Below, in pieces: positions 12,642-19,115 of a DNA stretch of 19,115 nt. The DNA is from an uncultured Chloroflexota bacterium (GTDB taxonomy: Bacteria > Chloroflexota > Anaerolineae > Anaerolineales > Villigracilaceae). The notes under the pieces are model-generated. The model had not been told where the DNA came from and made no database searches. It was given only the letters and a program-made list of their open reading frames with translations. A program made the position numbers and the translations under genes. Positions within the stretch are counted from its first letter, which is position 1, and each line of letters opens with the position of its first letter. The stretch covers positions 1-19,115 of the forward strand of contig CAILWD010000307.1 in the NCBI GenBank assembly GCA_903837815.1, given 5' to 3'.

Positions 12642-13502
12642 TTACTGGCTTTCGTTCATCTGTCCCGAAACCTGGCTGGGGCGCGAGTTGTAGTGAAGCA
12701 GCCCGTAGCGCAGGCGCTGCGCAAATTGTTTTTGGCGGGCGGCTGGGGCTTTGAACCAGGTCAGGAGCGGAGCAATCATCTTTTCGATCGCGGCTGGGTT
12801 CGGCTTCTTGGCGGCAATCTTGTCGATTTTTCCCTGGACGTGTTTGATGAAATCCAATTGGGTTTTGACAATGGCGCTGGTCACCACGCCGCCGCGCCCA
12901 CTGATAATGGTGTACCCCTTAAATTCCGGGTCGAGCAGGAGGTTAAGCGAGTCGATCCAGTCTGCAAGGTGGGCGCCCGCAAGGAAGGGCGGTTGATTCT
13001 TTAATACCGCATCGCCGACGAAGACAACTTTTTCTTCGGGCAAACGAACCCAGATCGAGCCGCTGGACGGCCCCGGATGATGTTCCAGCAGAACGGGTGC
13101 GCCCCCCCAGTGCAGGGTCATTTGTTCGAGGAAGGAGATTTCGGGCGGAACCCAGCGGACGCTTCCCAGGCCGGGGATGGATTCCCATTCTGCGCCTGTT
13201 TCCTCTCCCTGTGCTTTGAAGGTGTTGGGGCGGGTGCGAAAAACATCGGCTGTTTTTTCGTGGGCGATGACGACGCAATCCATGGCGCGCGCACCAAGCG
13301 TGCGGTCGGGATGCGAATCAAGATTGACGAGGACGCGTTCCATTCCCCCGCCGAGATTCATGAGCGCGGCGCGCCACGAACGCGCATCTTCCGGAGAAGG
13401 CGGCGCGTCGATTTGAATCAAACCGCGTGGGGCGGCAATCACTCCCAGCGTAACTCCGTGAAATTGTTCTTCGATGAATATCTTGCCTGCTATTTCCTGC
13501 AT
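12642..13502 (-). CDS. Metallo-beta-lactamase-fold protein with degenerate metal site
   Basis: This 286-residue protein follows the MBL-fold plan: an initial strand pair, LIQIDAPPSPEDARSW, a metal-motif region, VVIAHEKT, HHPGPSSGSIWVRLPEEKVVFVGDAV and a C-terminal helical part. However the canonical HXHXDH reads D62-S-H64-P-D66-R67, replacing the first and last His by Asp and Arg. The later GHG-type motif reads S-G-R203-G-G. His142 and Asp164 are kept. It may bind one metal, an unusual metal set, or none. The start has a good SD (AGGAG). It lies 12 nt after the histidine kinase gene and abuts the asparaginase gene. Function is unknown; hydrolase activity should not be assumed. Confidence 0.8.
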   Translation of the reverse strand: MQEIAGKIFIEEQFHGVTLGVIAAPRGLIQIDAPPSPEDARSWRAALMNLGGGMERVLVNLDSHPDRTLGARAMDCVVIAHEKTADVFRTRPNTFKAQGEETGAEWESIPGLGSVRWVPPEISFLEQMTLHWGGAPVLLEHHPGPSSGSIWVRLPEEKVVFVGDAVLKNQPPFLAGAHLADWIDSLNLLLDPEFKGYTIISGRGGVVTSAIVKTQLDFIKHVQGKIDKIAAKKPNPAAIEKMIAPLLTWFKAPAARQKQFAQRLRYGLLHYNSRPSQVSGQMNESQ

Positions 13503-13514
13503 ACTTCTCCTGAG

Positions 13515-15641
13515 TTATTTTCTTGATTCCTTCATGACCAGCCTGCCGGTTTGGCGTTTGAGTTGGCCGGTTGAGGGCCTCTGGGCCACAGGCAGGGTGA
13601 GCCAAAACGTGGTTCCCTTGCCGGGCTCGCTTTCGACCCAGAGCTGCCCCCCATGTCCCTGCACAGCAAGTTTGCAGAAGGCCAGCCCCACCCCCATTCC
13701 ACTTGGGACTTCCTTGCCGCGAACACGGGTGAATTTTTCGAAGATGCGATCACGGTCTGCGGCAGAGATGCCGGGGCCGTTATCTCGTACCCAAAATTTG
13801 ACCGCAGTGCCGCTGGTGGTTTGCGCCCCAATTTCAACCCGGCCGCCTGTTGGCGTGTATTTGATGGCGTTTTCCAGCAGGTTGATGAAGACGCGATGGA
13901 TCATGTCCACATCCACCCAGATGAGCGGAAGAACGCCCATGGCGCGGTTTTCCAATATTTGGTGCCGCCCCGCCGCTGAAGGTTCGACATCCCGCAGCGC
14001 TTCGCGGATTAGTATGAGCGGGTCGATGGCATTTTGATCCACGATCTGTTGTCCCGATTCGAGGCGGCTGATGTCGAGCAGGGAGTTGACCAGACGCTGG
14101 ATGCGCCCGGTGGAATTGCGGGCGATGGTTAACATCGAGCGCAGGGTTTCATCGTCGGGCAATATGCTGTCCATCAGGTCGAGGCTCGAAACAATGTTGC
14201 CGAGGGGGGAGCGCAGGTCGTGATAGATCATGTCGGTCATATCTTCGCGCAGGGCGTCCAATTCCTTGCGCTCGGTGATGTCGCGCAGAATCCACTGGGC
14301 GGAGTCGGTCTCTTCCAATTCCACCCGTCGCGCGTGGACATGGATGGGGATGATCCCGCCGTCTTTCAGATGCAAAACGGATTCGTAATTGCATTCGCCG
14401 CCCAGCCGCAGGGTCTGGTAGTTCAAGCCTGTTTTATTGGCCTTGACCTCGTGCAATTGTTCGATGCGCATCGCGCGCAACGCCTCGCTGGTATGGCCGC
14501 TTAAAGTCACCACCTGGCGATTCGCCTCCAGTATCCTGCCCTCCCAGTCTGTAAGCACAATCGAATCGACGCTGTCTTCGAACAGCTCGCGATAACGTTC
14601 GTGTGCCTTTTGTAATTGAGCCAGCACCTGGGCGTTTTGGATGGTGGTTCCGGCCAGCGCGCCCAAACCTGTGACCACCATCGGGGCATCCGGGTCGAAT
14701 GTGCCCGAGGTCGGATTGATCGCTTCCAGAATGCCAATCACCTTTCCCTGCGATCGGATGGGAGCAACGGCAATGGACCGCGCTTCGATTCCTTCGAGAT
14801 GGTCGGCATCGCTGTATCGGGCATCCTGTTTGACAGATGACACGATCACCGTTTGTCCCTTTTTTACGACCAGTCCCGCCAATCCCTGCCCATTGGGAAT
14901 GCGTTTGCCGGGAATGTCGCCGGAGTTGTTTCCCGCCGCGGCATGGAAGACAAGATCGTGCGTGTCATTTTCGATCAGCGCCAGGGCGGTTGTTTCCACT
15001 TGCAGGGCCTGCATTGCCTGGTTGAGCACCCTCCGCCAGACATCAGCCACATCCAGCGATGAATTTATTGCCGCCGCTCCCTCGGCGAGGGCGGTCATCA
15101 CCCGCGCCGTGCGTTGACTCTCGGTGTATAACCGCGCGTTTAAAACCGCCACGCTTGCCTGATCTGCAATGGCTTGCATCAATTCGAGGTGGCGCTCGTT
15201 AAAGGCATTGGGAATGGAATGCACCAGGGTCAACACGCCCACCAGGCGGTCACGCGCCATCAAGGGCACGCAAATGGCCGATTTCGCGCCGTTTTTGTTG
15301 GCAGTGTCATCGGCACGGCGCAGCCAGCGGATATCCCTGGTTGTGTCGGTGACAAGAGCCGCCTTGCGATTCTGCACCACCCATCCCGCCAGCCCGCGTT
15401 CCACGGTGTCTCGCAGTTGCTGAGTGGTGTGCTCATGAAATCTTTGCCCGTAGACAATGGTGGCATCCACCGGCTTGCCGGCATCGTCCATCACGATAAT
15501 GCTGCTGCGCTCGCCGCCCACATTTTGCATGGCCGCAAAGAGCAGGCGCTGCAAAACCGTGCGCAGGTCCAGGGCGGCAGCAACCTCGCGGCTGACGTTC
15601 ATTAACAATTCAAGCAGGGGTTGAGAGTGGTCTTCTGGCAT
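13515..15641 (-). CDS. GAF-GAF-PAS sensor histidine kinase
   Basis: This 708-residue kinase has two GAF domains (about 5-175 and 185-345), one PAS domain (about 350-455), a HisKA dimerisation domain and a HATPase domain. The phospho-acceptor is His474 in MIYHDLRSPLGN. The N box has N587/N591 (FINLLENAIKYTP), G1 is DNGPGI (620-625), the F box is FEKFTR and G2 is GMGVGLAF (648-655). No transmembrane helix or signal peptide is seen, so it should sense cytoplasmic or diffusible cues; the GAF ligand is unknown. No receiver domain or response regulator gene lies in the window, so it is an orphan here. It starts a five-gene minus-strand run, and its ATG has a -10 box six bases upstream. Confidence 0.93.
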   Translation of the reverse strand: MPEDHSQPLLELLMNVSREVAAALDLRTVLQRLLFAAMQNVGGERSSIIVMDDAGKPVDATIVYGQRFHEHTTQQLRDTVERGLAGWVVQNRKAALVTDTTRDIRWLRRADDTANKNGAKSAICVPLMARDRLVGVLTLVHSIPNAFNERHLELMQAIADQASVAVLNARLYTESQRTARVMTALAEGAAAINSSLDVADVWRRVLNQAMQALQVETTALALIENDTHDLVFHAAAGNNSGDIPGKRIPNGQGLAGLVVKKGQTVIVSSVKQDARYSDADHLEGIEARSIAVAPIRSQGKVIGILEAINPTSGTFDPDAPMVVTGLGALAGTTIQNAQVLAQLQKAHERYRELFEDSVDSIVLTDWEGRILEANRQVVTLSGHTSEALRAMRIEQLHEVKANKTGLNYQTLRLGGECNYESVLHLKDGGIIPIHVHARRVELEETDSAQWILRDITERKELDALREDMTDMIYHDLRSPLGNIVSSLDLMDSILPDDETLRSMLTIARNSTGRIQRLVNSLLDISRLESGQQIVDQNAIDPLILIREALRDVEPSAAGRHQILENRAMGVLPLIWVDVDMIHRVFINLLENAIKYTPTGGRVEIGAQTTSGTAVKFWVRDNGPGISAADRDRIFEKFTRVRGKEVPSGMGVGLAFCKLAVQGHGGQLWVESEPGKGTTFWLTLPVAQRPSTGQLKRQTGRLVMKESRK

Positions 15642-15647
15642 GTACTT

Positions 15648-15656
15648 ATTAAATCA
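15648..15656 (-). promoter_or_regulatory. Extended -10 box of the kinase operon (leaderless)
   Basis: On the minus strand TGATTTAAT (15656 down to 15648) fits TGN plus a -10 hexamer, and only six bases separate it from the ATG at 15641. Transcription would start at the ATG. No SD is present, in agreement with a leaderless mRNA. Confidence 0.5.
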
Positions 15657-15701
15657 CATTTCGCGGTATTTTTATATCCCAATATCGAAGTATAGTCCCT
15701 T

Positions 15702-15710
15702 TGGTACAAT
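15702..15710 (+). promoter_or_regulatory. Extended -10 box of the HAD gene (leaderless)
   Basis: TGGTACAAT fits TGN plus TACAAT and lies six bases before ATG 15717, with no SD. It mirrors the kinase promoter: both lie in one 75-bp divergent spacer with the same 6-nt distance. Confidence 0.55.
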
Positions 15711-15716
15711 TGCGCC

Positions 15717-16379
15717 ATGCTCCTTGATTTATCGCGCATTCAAGCCCTTTGTTTCGATGTCGATGGAACCCTCAGCGATACCGACGACCTGTATGTTCGG
15801 AAGGTCATGCGTTTTTTCCCGCGATGGTTTTTCCAGGACCCTGCCCATGCCGCGCGTCGTTTTATCATGTGGGTTGAAGCGCCCGGCAACGCCTTGCTTG
15901 GGCTGGCAGATACCTTTGGCGTCGATGATGAAATGATCGGCGCTATTCACTTGTTGTCGCGCCGCCGCAAGTTCAAACCAAAAAACTTCCTGCTCATCCC
16001 CGGTGTGGATGCAATGCTCGATCAATTGCATGGGCGTTATCCAATGGCCGTGGTTAGCGCAAGGGATGAAAAAGGGACGATGGCCTTCCTTGAACATTTC
16101 GACCTGGCCAAATATTTCGATGTGATCGTTACCGGGCTTTCGGCAGCCCGCACCAAACCCCATCCCGACCCGGTTCTGCTTGCCGCTCAAAAGATGAGAG
16201 TCGCTCCCGAATCCTGTTTGATGATCGGCGATACGACGGTGGACATTCGCGCTGGAAGATCTGCCGGAGCACAAACCGTGGGCGTGCTTTGCGGCTTTGG
16301 CGAAAGCGCCGAACTAAAGAAGATGGGCGCAGATTTGATTCTCGCGGATACGACAAAACTACTGGATGTGCTTAAATAG
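15717..16379 (+). CDS. HAD-superfamily phosphatase (Gph-like)
   Basis: This 220-residue haloacid-dehalogenase-fold phosphatase has motif I FDVDGTLSD with nucleophile Asp14 and acid Asp16, motif II Ser114 in AVVSARDE, motif III Lys147 in TKPHPDP, and motif IV MIGDTTVDI (Asp172, Asp176). A helical cap lies between motifs I and II (about 22-85), giving a C1-type cap as in phosphoglycolate phosphatases and beta-phosphoglucomutases. The cap is rich in aromatic and basic residues (VMRFFPRWFFQ), which is unusual. It is divergent from the histidine kinase and convergent with xpt. The start follows a -10 box closely and has no SD. The substrate cannot be told from sequence. Confidence 0.9.
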   Translation: MLLDLSRIQALCFDVDGTLSDTDDLYVRKVMRFFPRWFFQDPAHAARRFIMWVEAPGNALLGLADTFGVDDEMIGAIHLLSRRRKFKPKNFLLIPGVDAMLDQLHGRYPMAVVSARDEKGTMAFLEHFDLAKYFDVIVTGLSAARTKPHPDPVLLAAQKMRVAPESCLMIGDTTVDIRAGRSAGAQTVGVLCGFGESAELKKMGADLILADTTKLLDVLK

Positions 16380-16538
16380 ACTTCTTGCATAAGTTCTTTT
16401 TCGTCCGCTGATTGTCGCTAATCTGCGCGAAATATTCAACAATTCGCTCGGATTAGGTAAATTCGTGGAAAAGTTTTTCGTGAAAGTTACGCTACCATTT
16501 TTGCAAGAGGTCAACTATCGAAAGTCTCACATTCAACG
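16380..16538. other. 159-bp spacer between convergent genes
   Basis: No gene or clear terminator is seen. CTAATC near 16420 and GATTAG near 16452 form a weak inverted pair. The wording around it (AATCTGCGCGAA, AATTCGCTCGG, AAATTCGTGGA) suggests a decayed dispersed repeat. Confidence 0.35.
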
Positions 16539-17111
16539 TCAATCTACGAACGTGATTCTATTCTCCTCCAGTGAGGCAATACACGCCAGTGACTCGACCT
16601 GCACACCCACGGGCTTGAGCGCGTTGCGCCCGCCTTCGAAAATTTTCTCGATGAGCGTGCCGATGCCGACGATGCGAGAACCCGCCGCTTCCGCCAGCCG
16701 CACCAGGCCAAGAATAGTTGAGCCCGAAGCTAAAAAGTCGTCGATGATCAGCACCTTTTCACCATTGGCAAGGTATTCAGGTGAGACGATCAATTCGACC
16801 ATGCGGCCTTTGGTATGCGACGGGGCAAGCGTGAGATAGACCTGATCGGGCATGGTGACAGGCTTGGTTTTGCGGGCGTAAACCACAGGCAGACCGAGAT
16901 GGAAGCCGGTGGTCAGCGCCGGGGCAATGCCGGAAATTTCGGCGGTGAGAATTTTCGTCGCGCCGACGTTCGCAAAGCGCTTTGCAAATTCCCGTCCGCA
17001 GGCGTCCATTAACGCCGGGTCCACCTGATGATTTATAAAACTATCCACTTTGAGAATCCCATTCCCCAACACCTGCCCCGCTTGTAAAATTCGATCCTTG
17101 AGTTGTTGCAT
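16539..17111 (-). CDS. xpt: Xanthine phosphoribosyltransferase
   Basis: This 190-residue purine salvage enzyme makes XMP from xanthine and PRPP. It matches the B. subtilis Xpt type from the start: MQQLKDRILQAGQVLGNGILKVDSF, then NHQVDPALM, and ARKTKPVTM. The PRPP-binding motif is EKVLIIDDFLASGST (residues 118-132). ATG 17111 is chosen because it fits the family's N-terminus and has the SD GGAGG (17121-17117); the frame is open upstream to 17207 without conserved sequence. In Firmicutes xpt is often under a purine riboswitch, but the leader here is only about 33 nt from the inferred promoter, too short for one. It is a single gene, convergent with the HAD gene and divergent from maf. Confidence 0.92.
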   Translation of the reverse strand: MQQLKDRILQAGQVLGNGILKVDSFINHQVDPALMDACGREFAKRFANVGATKILTAEISGIAPALTTGFHLGLPVVYARKTKPVTMPDQVYLTLAPSHTKGRMVELIVSPEYLANGEKVLIIDDFLASGSTILGLVRLAEAAGSRIVGIGTLIEKIFEGGRNALKPVGVQVESLACIASLEENRITFVD

Positions 17112-17150
17112 GTTCGCCTCCACATTGACTAGACAAGATTTTTGCGCGTG

Positions 17151-17158
17151 ATTGTACA
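17151..17158 (-). promoter_or_regulatory. -10 box of xpt
   Basis: On the minus strand TACAAT (17156-17151) is preceded directly by TG. Transcription would begin near 17144, giving a leader of about 33 nt that carries the GGAGG SD. There is no clear -35. Confidence 0.45.
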
Positions 17159-17235
17159 ACGTGACGGGGGAAGATGGCAGAGTTTTAAGGCTGGAACTTC
17201 TGCTCATTCCCGATTAATGCGGTCAAAATGGACTG

Positions 17236-17244
17236 TGTTAGAAT
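17236..17244 (+). promoter_or_regulatory. Extended -10 box that decides the maf start
   Basis: TGTTAGAAT is a good TGN plus -10 hexamer (TAGAAT). It lies seven bases before GTG 17252, so the mRNA would start at that GTG. The alternative ATG 17228 would lie upstream of the transcription start. Confidence 0.55.
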
Positions 17245-17251
17245 CCTGCAT

Positions 17252-17923
17252 GTGAATCAAAAAACAACTCTTTTACTGGCTTCCAATTCTCCGCGCCGCC
17301 GGCAACTGCTTGGGCTTGGGGGCTGGAAGTTCATTACCGCCGTCTCAGATGTGGACGAGAGTCAACGGAATAGTGAACCGCCTCTGGAGTATGTATTACG
17401 GCTTGCCCGCGAAAAAGCTTCGGCTGTTCTCGAACAGGCACATGGACAAGAACTTGTCATCATCGGCTCGGATACCACCGTGGTGGATAATGACGCGATC
17501 CTCGGCAAACCAGCAGACAGGGACGATGCCGCGCGGATGTTAAGCCAGCTACGCGGGCACACTCACCAGGTCTATACGGGCGTGGCGCTTCACCGCGTCA
17601 GCGACGGAAAAACCATCAGCGAGTTATGCATAACCGATGTCCCGATGCGCGATTACACCGATGATGAAATCGAGACGTACATTCAGACCGGCGACCCCTT
17701 CGACAAGGCCGGCGCGTACGCCATCCAGCACCCCGAATTTCAACCGGTAGCATCCCTGCGTGGATGCTACGCCAGTGTGATGGGGTTGCCCGTATGTCAT
17801 GTGACCCGCGCCCTCCAAATGCTCAATATTCCGCCACTGGCAAACGTGCCAACCGCGTGCCGTAAACTGTTAAGTTATGAATGTCCTGTTTCGGGCGCGA
17901 TCTTGCGCGGCGAAATGCCATGA
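17252..17923 (+). CDS. maf: Maf family nucleotide pyrophosphatase
   Basis: This 223-residue Maf/Ham1-fold enzyme hydrolyses non-canonical or selected nucleoside triphosphates to monophosphates (dTTP/UTP or m7GTP, depending on subgroup). Visible landmarks are SNSPRRRQLL (residues 11-20), GSDTTVV with Asp74, LGKPAD (84-89), HQVYTGVAL and DPFDKAGAYAIQ (148-159). GTG 17252 is preferred to ATG 17228 because of the promoter position and because the extra eight residues precede the conserved core. The protein is about 30 residues longer than usual Maf: after GLPVCHVTRALQ there is a tail with Cys-rich TACRKLLSYECPVSGAILRG. Seventeen bases separate it from the PBP gene, suggesting one operon, which fits the frequent maf-cell envelope linkage in bacteria. 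Confidence 0.9.
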   Translation: MNQKTTLLLASNSPRRRQLLGLGGWKFITAVSDVDESQRNSEPPLEYVLRLAREKASAVLEQAHGQELVIIGSDTTVVDNDAILGKPADRDDAARMLSQLRGHTHQVYTGVALHRVSDGKTISELCITDVPMRDYTDDEIETYIQTGDPFDKAGAYAIQHPEFQPVASLRGCYASVMGLPVCHVTRALQMLNIPPLANVPTACRKLLSYECPVSGAILRGEMP

Positions 17924-17940
17924 AGTTCGAAAGGAAACGA

Positions 17941-19115
17941 ATGAAAATTCCACGCTGGATAAATATCATTCTGATACTGGCTTTTCTTACAGCTTGCAGT
18001 TCCGGCGAAGGCGGGCCAATCGCGGGCATCTTTGCAACCTCCACCCCCACTGCAACCCTGCCCACCGCGCAAGTGACAATCATCCCCGCGCCCGATGCAA
18101 AGGCGGCAATCACCCAATATTTGCAGGCGTACCAAAAGGATGATTTCGCCGCCATGTACGAGATGTTGAGCAAAGCCAGCCGCGAGACGATCACCACAGA
18201 AGATTTTGCCAAGCGTCATAACGACGCGCTCAACGCCATGAGCGCCTCCAGCATCGAGTTTACGATCAACTCTGCCCTGCTCAGTCCGTATGCGGCGGAG
18301 GTCGGTTACAACATCATTTACAAGACCGTGCTTGCGGGCGATATCCAGCGCGACATCATCACGCGCCTTGTTCTCGAAGAAGACAAGTGGATGGTGGAAT
18401 GGGTGGAGGGCATGATCCTGCCCGAACTTGCCGGCGGCAATTCGCTCGCCATGGAATACAGCATCCCGGCGCGCGGCAACATCTATGATCGCAACGGGAA
18501 TCCCATTGTTTCCCAAGCGGAAGCCTATGCCTTCGGCATCCAAACCGATCAGATCGACCCCGAAATGAGCGGGACCCTGGTCAACGACCTTGGGCGGTTA
18601 TGCGGCTTCGACCCGGAATACATCAAAGACCAGATCGAGGCTTCCGGCCCCGGCTGGTATCTGCCGATGTGCGAAGGCACCAAAGAGGAAGCCGCGCGCC
18701 TGCTCTCCATCAGCCCCGGTGGATTGGTGTACACCACCTACGACTCCCGCTATTACTATCGCACAGGACTTGCGCCACAGGCGGTTGGTTACACCCTCTC
18801 CATATCCCCCGAACAGTTGGACCAATACCGTCGTCTTGGATACAACGGGAGCGAGAAAGTGGGACAATCTGGCATCGAAAAATGGGCGGAAGATCACCTT
18901 GCCGGGCAACACGGCGGAATACTGCGGGTGGTTGGGCCTGACGGGCAAATCATCTCCACACTGGGGCAATCCAACCGGCAGCCTGCCGATTCGGTATACC
19001 TGACCATCGACCAAAACATGCAATACTATGCGCAACAAGCAATTGAATACTTCCGCGGCGCCGTCGTTGTGATGGAGGTCGATACGGGACGAATCGTTGC
19101 CATGGCTTCGGGGCC
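17941..19115 (+). CDS. Class B penicillin-binding protein with MecA-like N-terminal domain (5' part, runs off the window)
   Basis: The 391 residues present read as a peptidoglycan transpeptidase precursor. It begins with a lipoprotein signal, lipobox LTAC (Cys19), and a short Thr/Pro stalk. An NTF2-like MecA-N domain follows (about 55-165; AAITQYLQAYQKDDFAAMYEML), then the PBP dimerisation domain starting at ARGNIYDRNGNPI (Arg178), and the first strand of the transpeptidase domain (AVVVMEVDTGRIVAMAS). The catalytic SXXK, SXN and KTG motifs would lie beyond 19115. ATG 17941 has the SD AAGGAAA and is 17 nt after maf. Lipid anchoring instead of the usual transmembrane helix is notable. It acts outside the membrane in cross-linking; antibiotic sensitivity cannot be inferred from this part. 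Confidence 0.9.
   Translation, partial: MKIPRWINIILILAFLTACSSGEGGPIAGIFATSTPTATLPTAQVTIIPAPDAKAAITQYLQAYQKDDFAAMYEMLSKASRETITTEDFAKRHNDALNAMSASSIEFTINSALLSPYAAEVGYNIIYKTVLAGDIQRDIITRLVLEEDKWMVEWVEGMILPELAGGNSLAMEYSIPARGNIYDRNGNPIVSQAEAYAFGIQTDQIDPEMSGTLVNDLGRLCGFDPEYIKDQIEASGPGWYLPMCEGTKEEAARLLSISPGGLVYTTYDSRYYYRTGLAPQAVGYTLSISPEQLDQYRRLGYNGSEKVGQSGIEKWAEDHLAGQHGGILRVVGPDGQIISTLGQSNRQPADSVYLTIDQNMQYYAQQAIEYFRGAVVVMEVDTGRIVAMASG

Noticed and set aside
16465..16839. 124-codon plus-strand frame after the HAD gene
   Set aside because: It overlaps the xpt gene in antisense and has no motif; the unique part lies in a probable decayed repeat.
17112..17251. Purine riboswitch upstream of xpt
   Set aside because: The inferred leader is about 33 nt and lacks the paired loops of a purine aptamer.

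Overview
The window is a stretch of ordinary bacterial chromosome, moderately GC-rich. The gene content and style suggest a member of the Chloroflexota close to Anaerolineae; this is inferred from gene types and intergenic repeats, not from a phylogenetic marker. Three lipoproteins have Thr/Pro-rich stalks after the lipobox cysteine. Several genes have a -10-like box only 6-7 nt before the start codon, which suggests leaderless mRNAs. Palindromic and 7-nt-period repeats sit in gaps and at gene ends. I found no rRNA, tRNA or CRISPR array.

Layout. Bases 1-2098 (+) hold a Zn/Mn-type ABC importer operon: the last codons of a substrate-binding protein, an ATPase and an ABC-3 permease. A four-helix-bundle (S23/IVS-type) gene bounded by 33-nt heptad-built inverted repeats sits between ATPase and permease. 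Bases 2160-5275 (+) hold two tandem paralogous M1 zinc metallopeptidase lipoproteins with overlapping stop and start codons. Bases 5413-7552 (+) hold a riboflavin-linked operon: RibD-type reductase, GTP cyclohydrolase II and a short-chain dehydrogenase. Bases 7553-9933 (+) hold two genes of cold-shock type, a DEAD-box RNA helicase with a DbpA-like C-terminal domain and a CspA-type protein. Each is preceded by a putative promoter followed by an intrinsic terminator. Bases 10115-15641 (-) hold a tight run of GAF-GAF-PAS histidine kinase, degenerate metallo-beta-lactamase-fold protein, Rhizobium-type asparaginase, endonuclease III and polyphosphate glucokinase. A HAD phosphatase (+) diverges from the kinase, xanthine phosphoribosyltransferase (-) converges on the HAD gene, and maf (+) is followed by a lipoprotein class B penicillin-binding protein that runs off the end.

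Most notable signal. The four-helix-bundle cassette (840-1268) has arms made of GATTTNN heptads. Removing it in silico restores a TAA-A-ATG junction between ATPase and permease. This closely resembles the TAG-A-ATG junction between binding protein and ATPase, so the cassette looks like a clean insertion into a tightly packed operon. Heptad tracts of different sequence but the same 7-nt period lie in the signal peptide of the second M1 peptidase (3674-3708) and just before the dehydrogenase start (6857-6884). A family of unpaired or former cassette ends, or heptameric STRR-like repeats, would explain them. Other points of interest are the possible attenuated leaders of the two cold-shock-type genes, the missing metal ligands of the MBL-fold protein, and a three-copy palindromic repeat.
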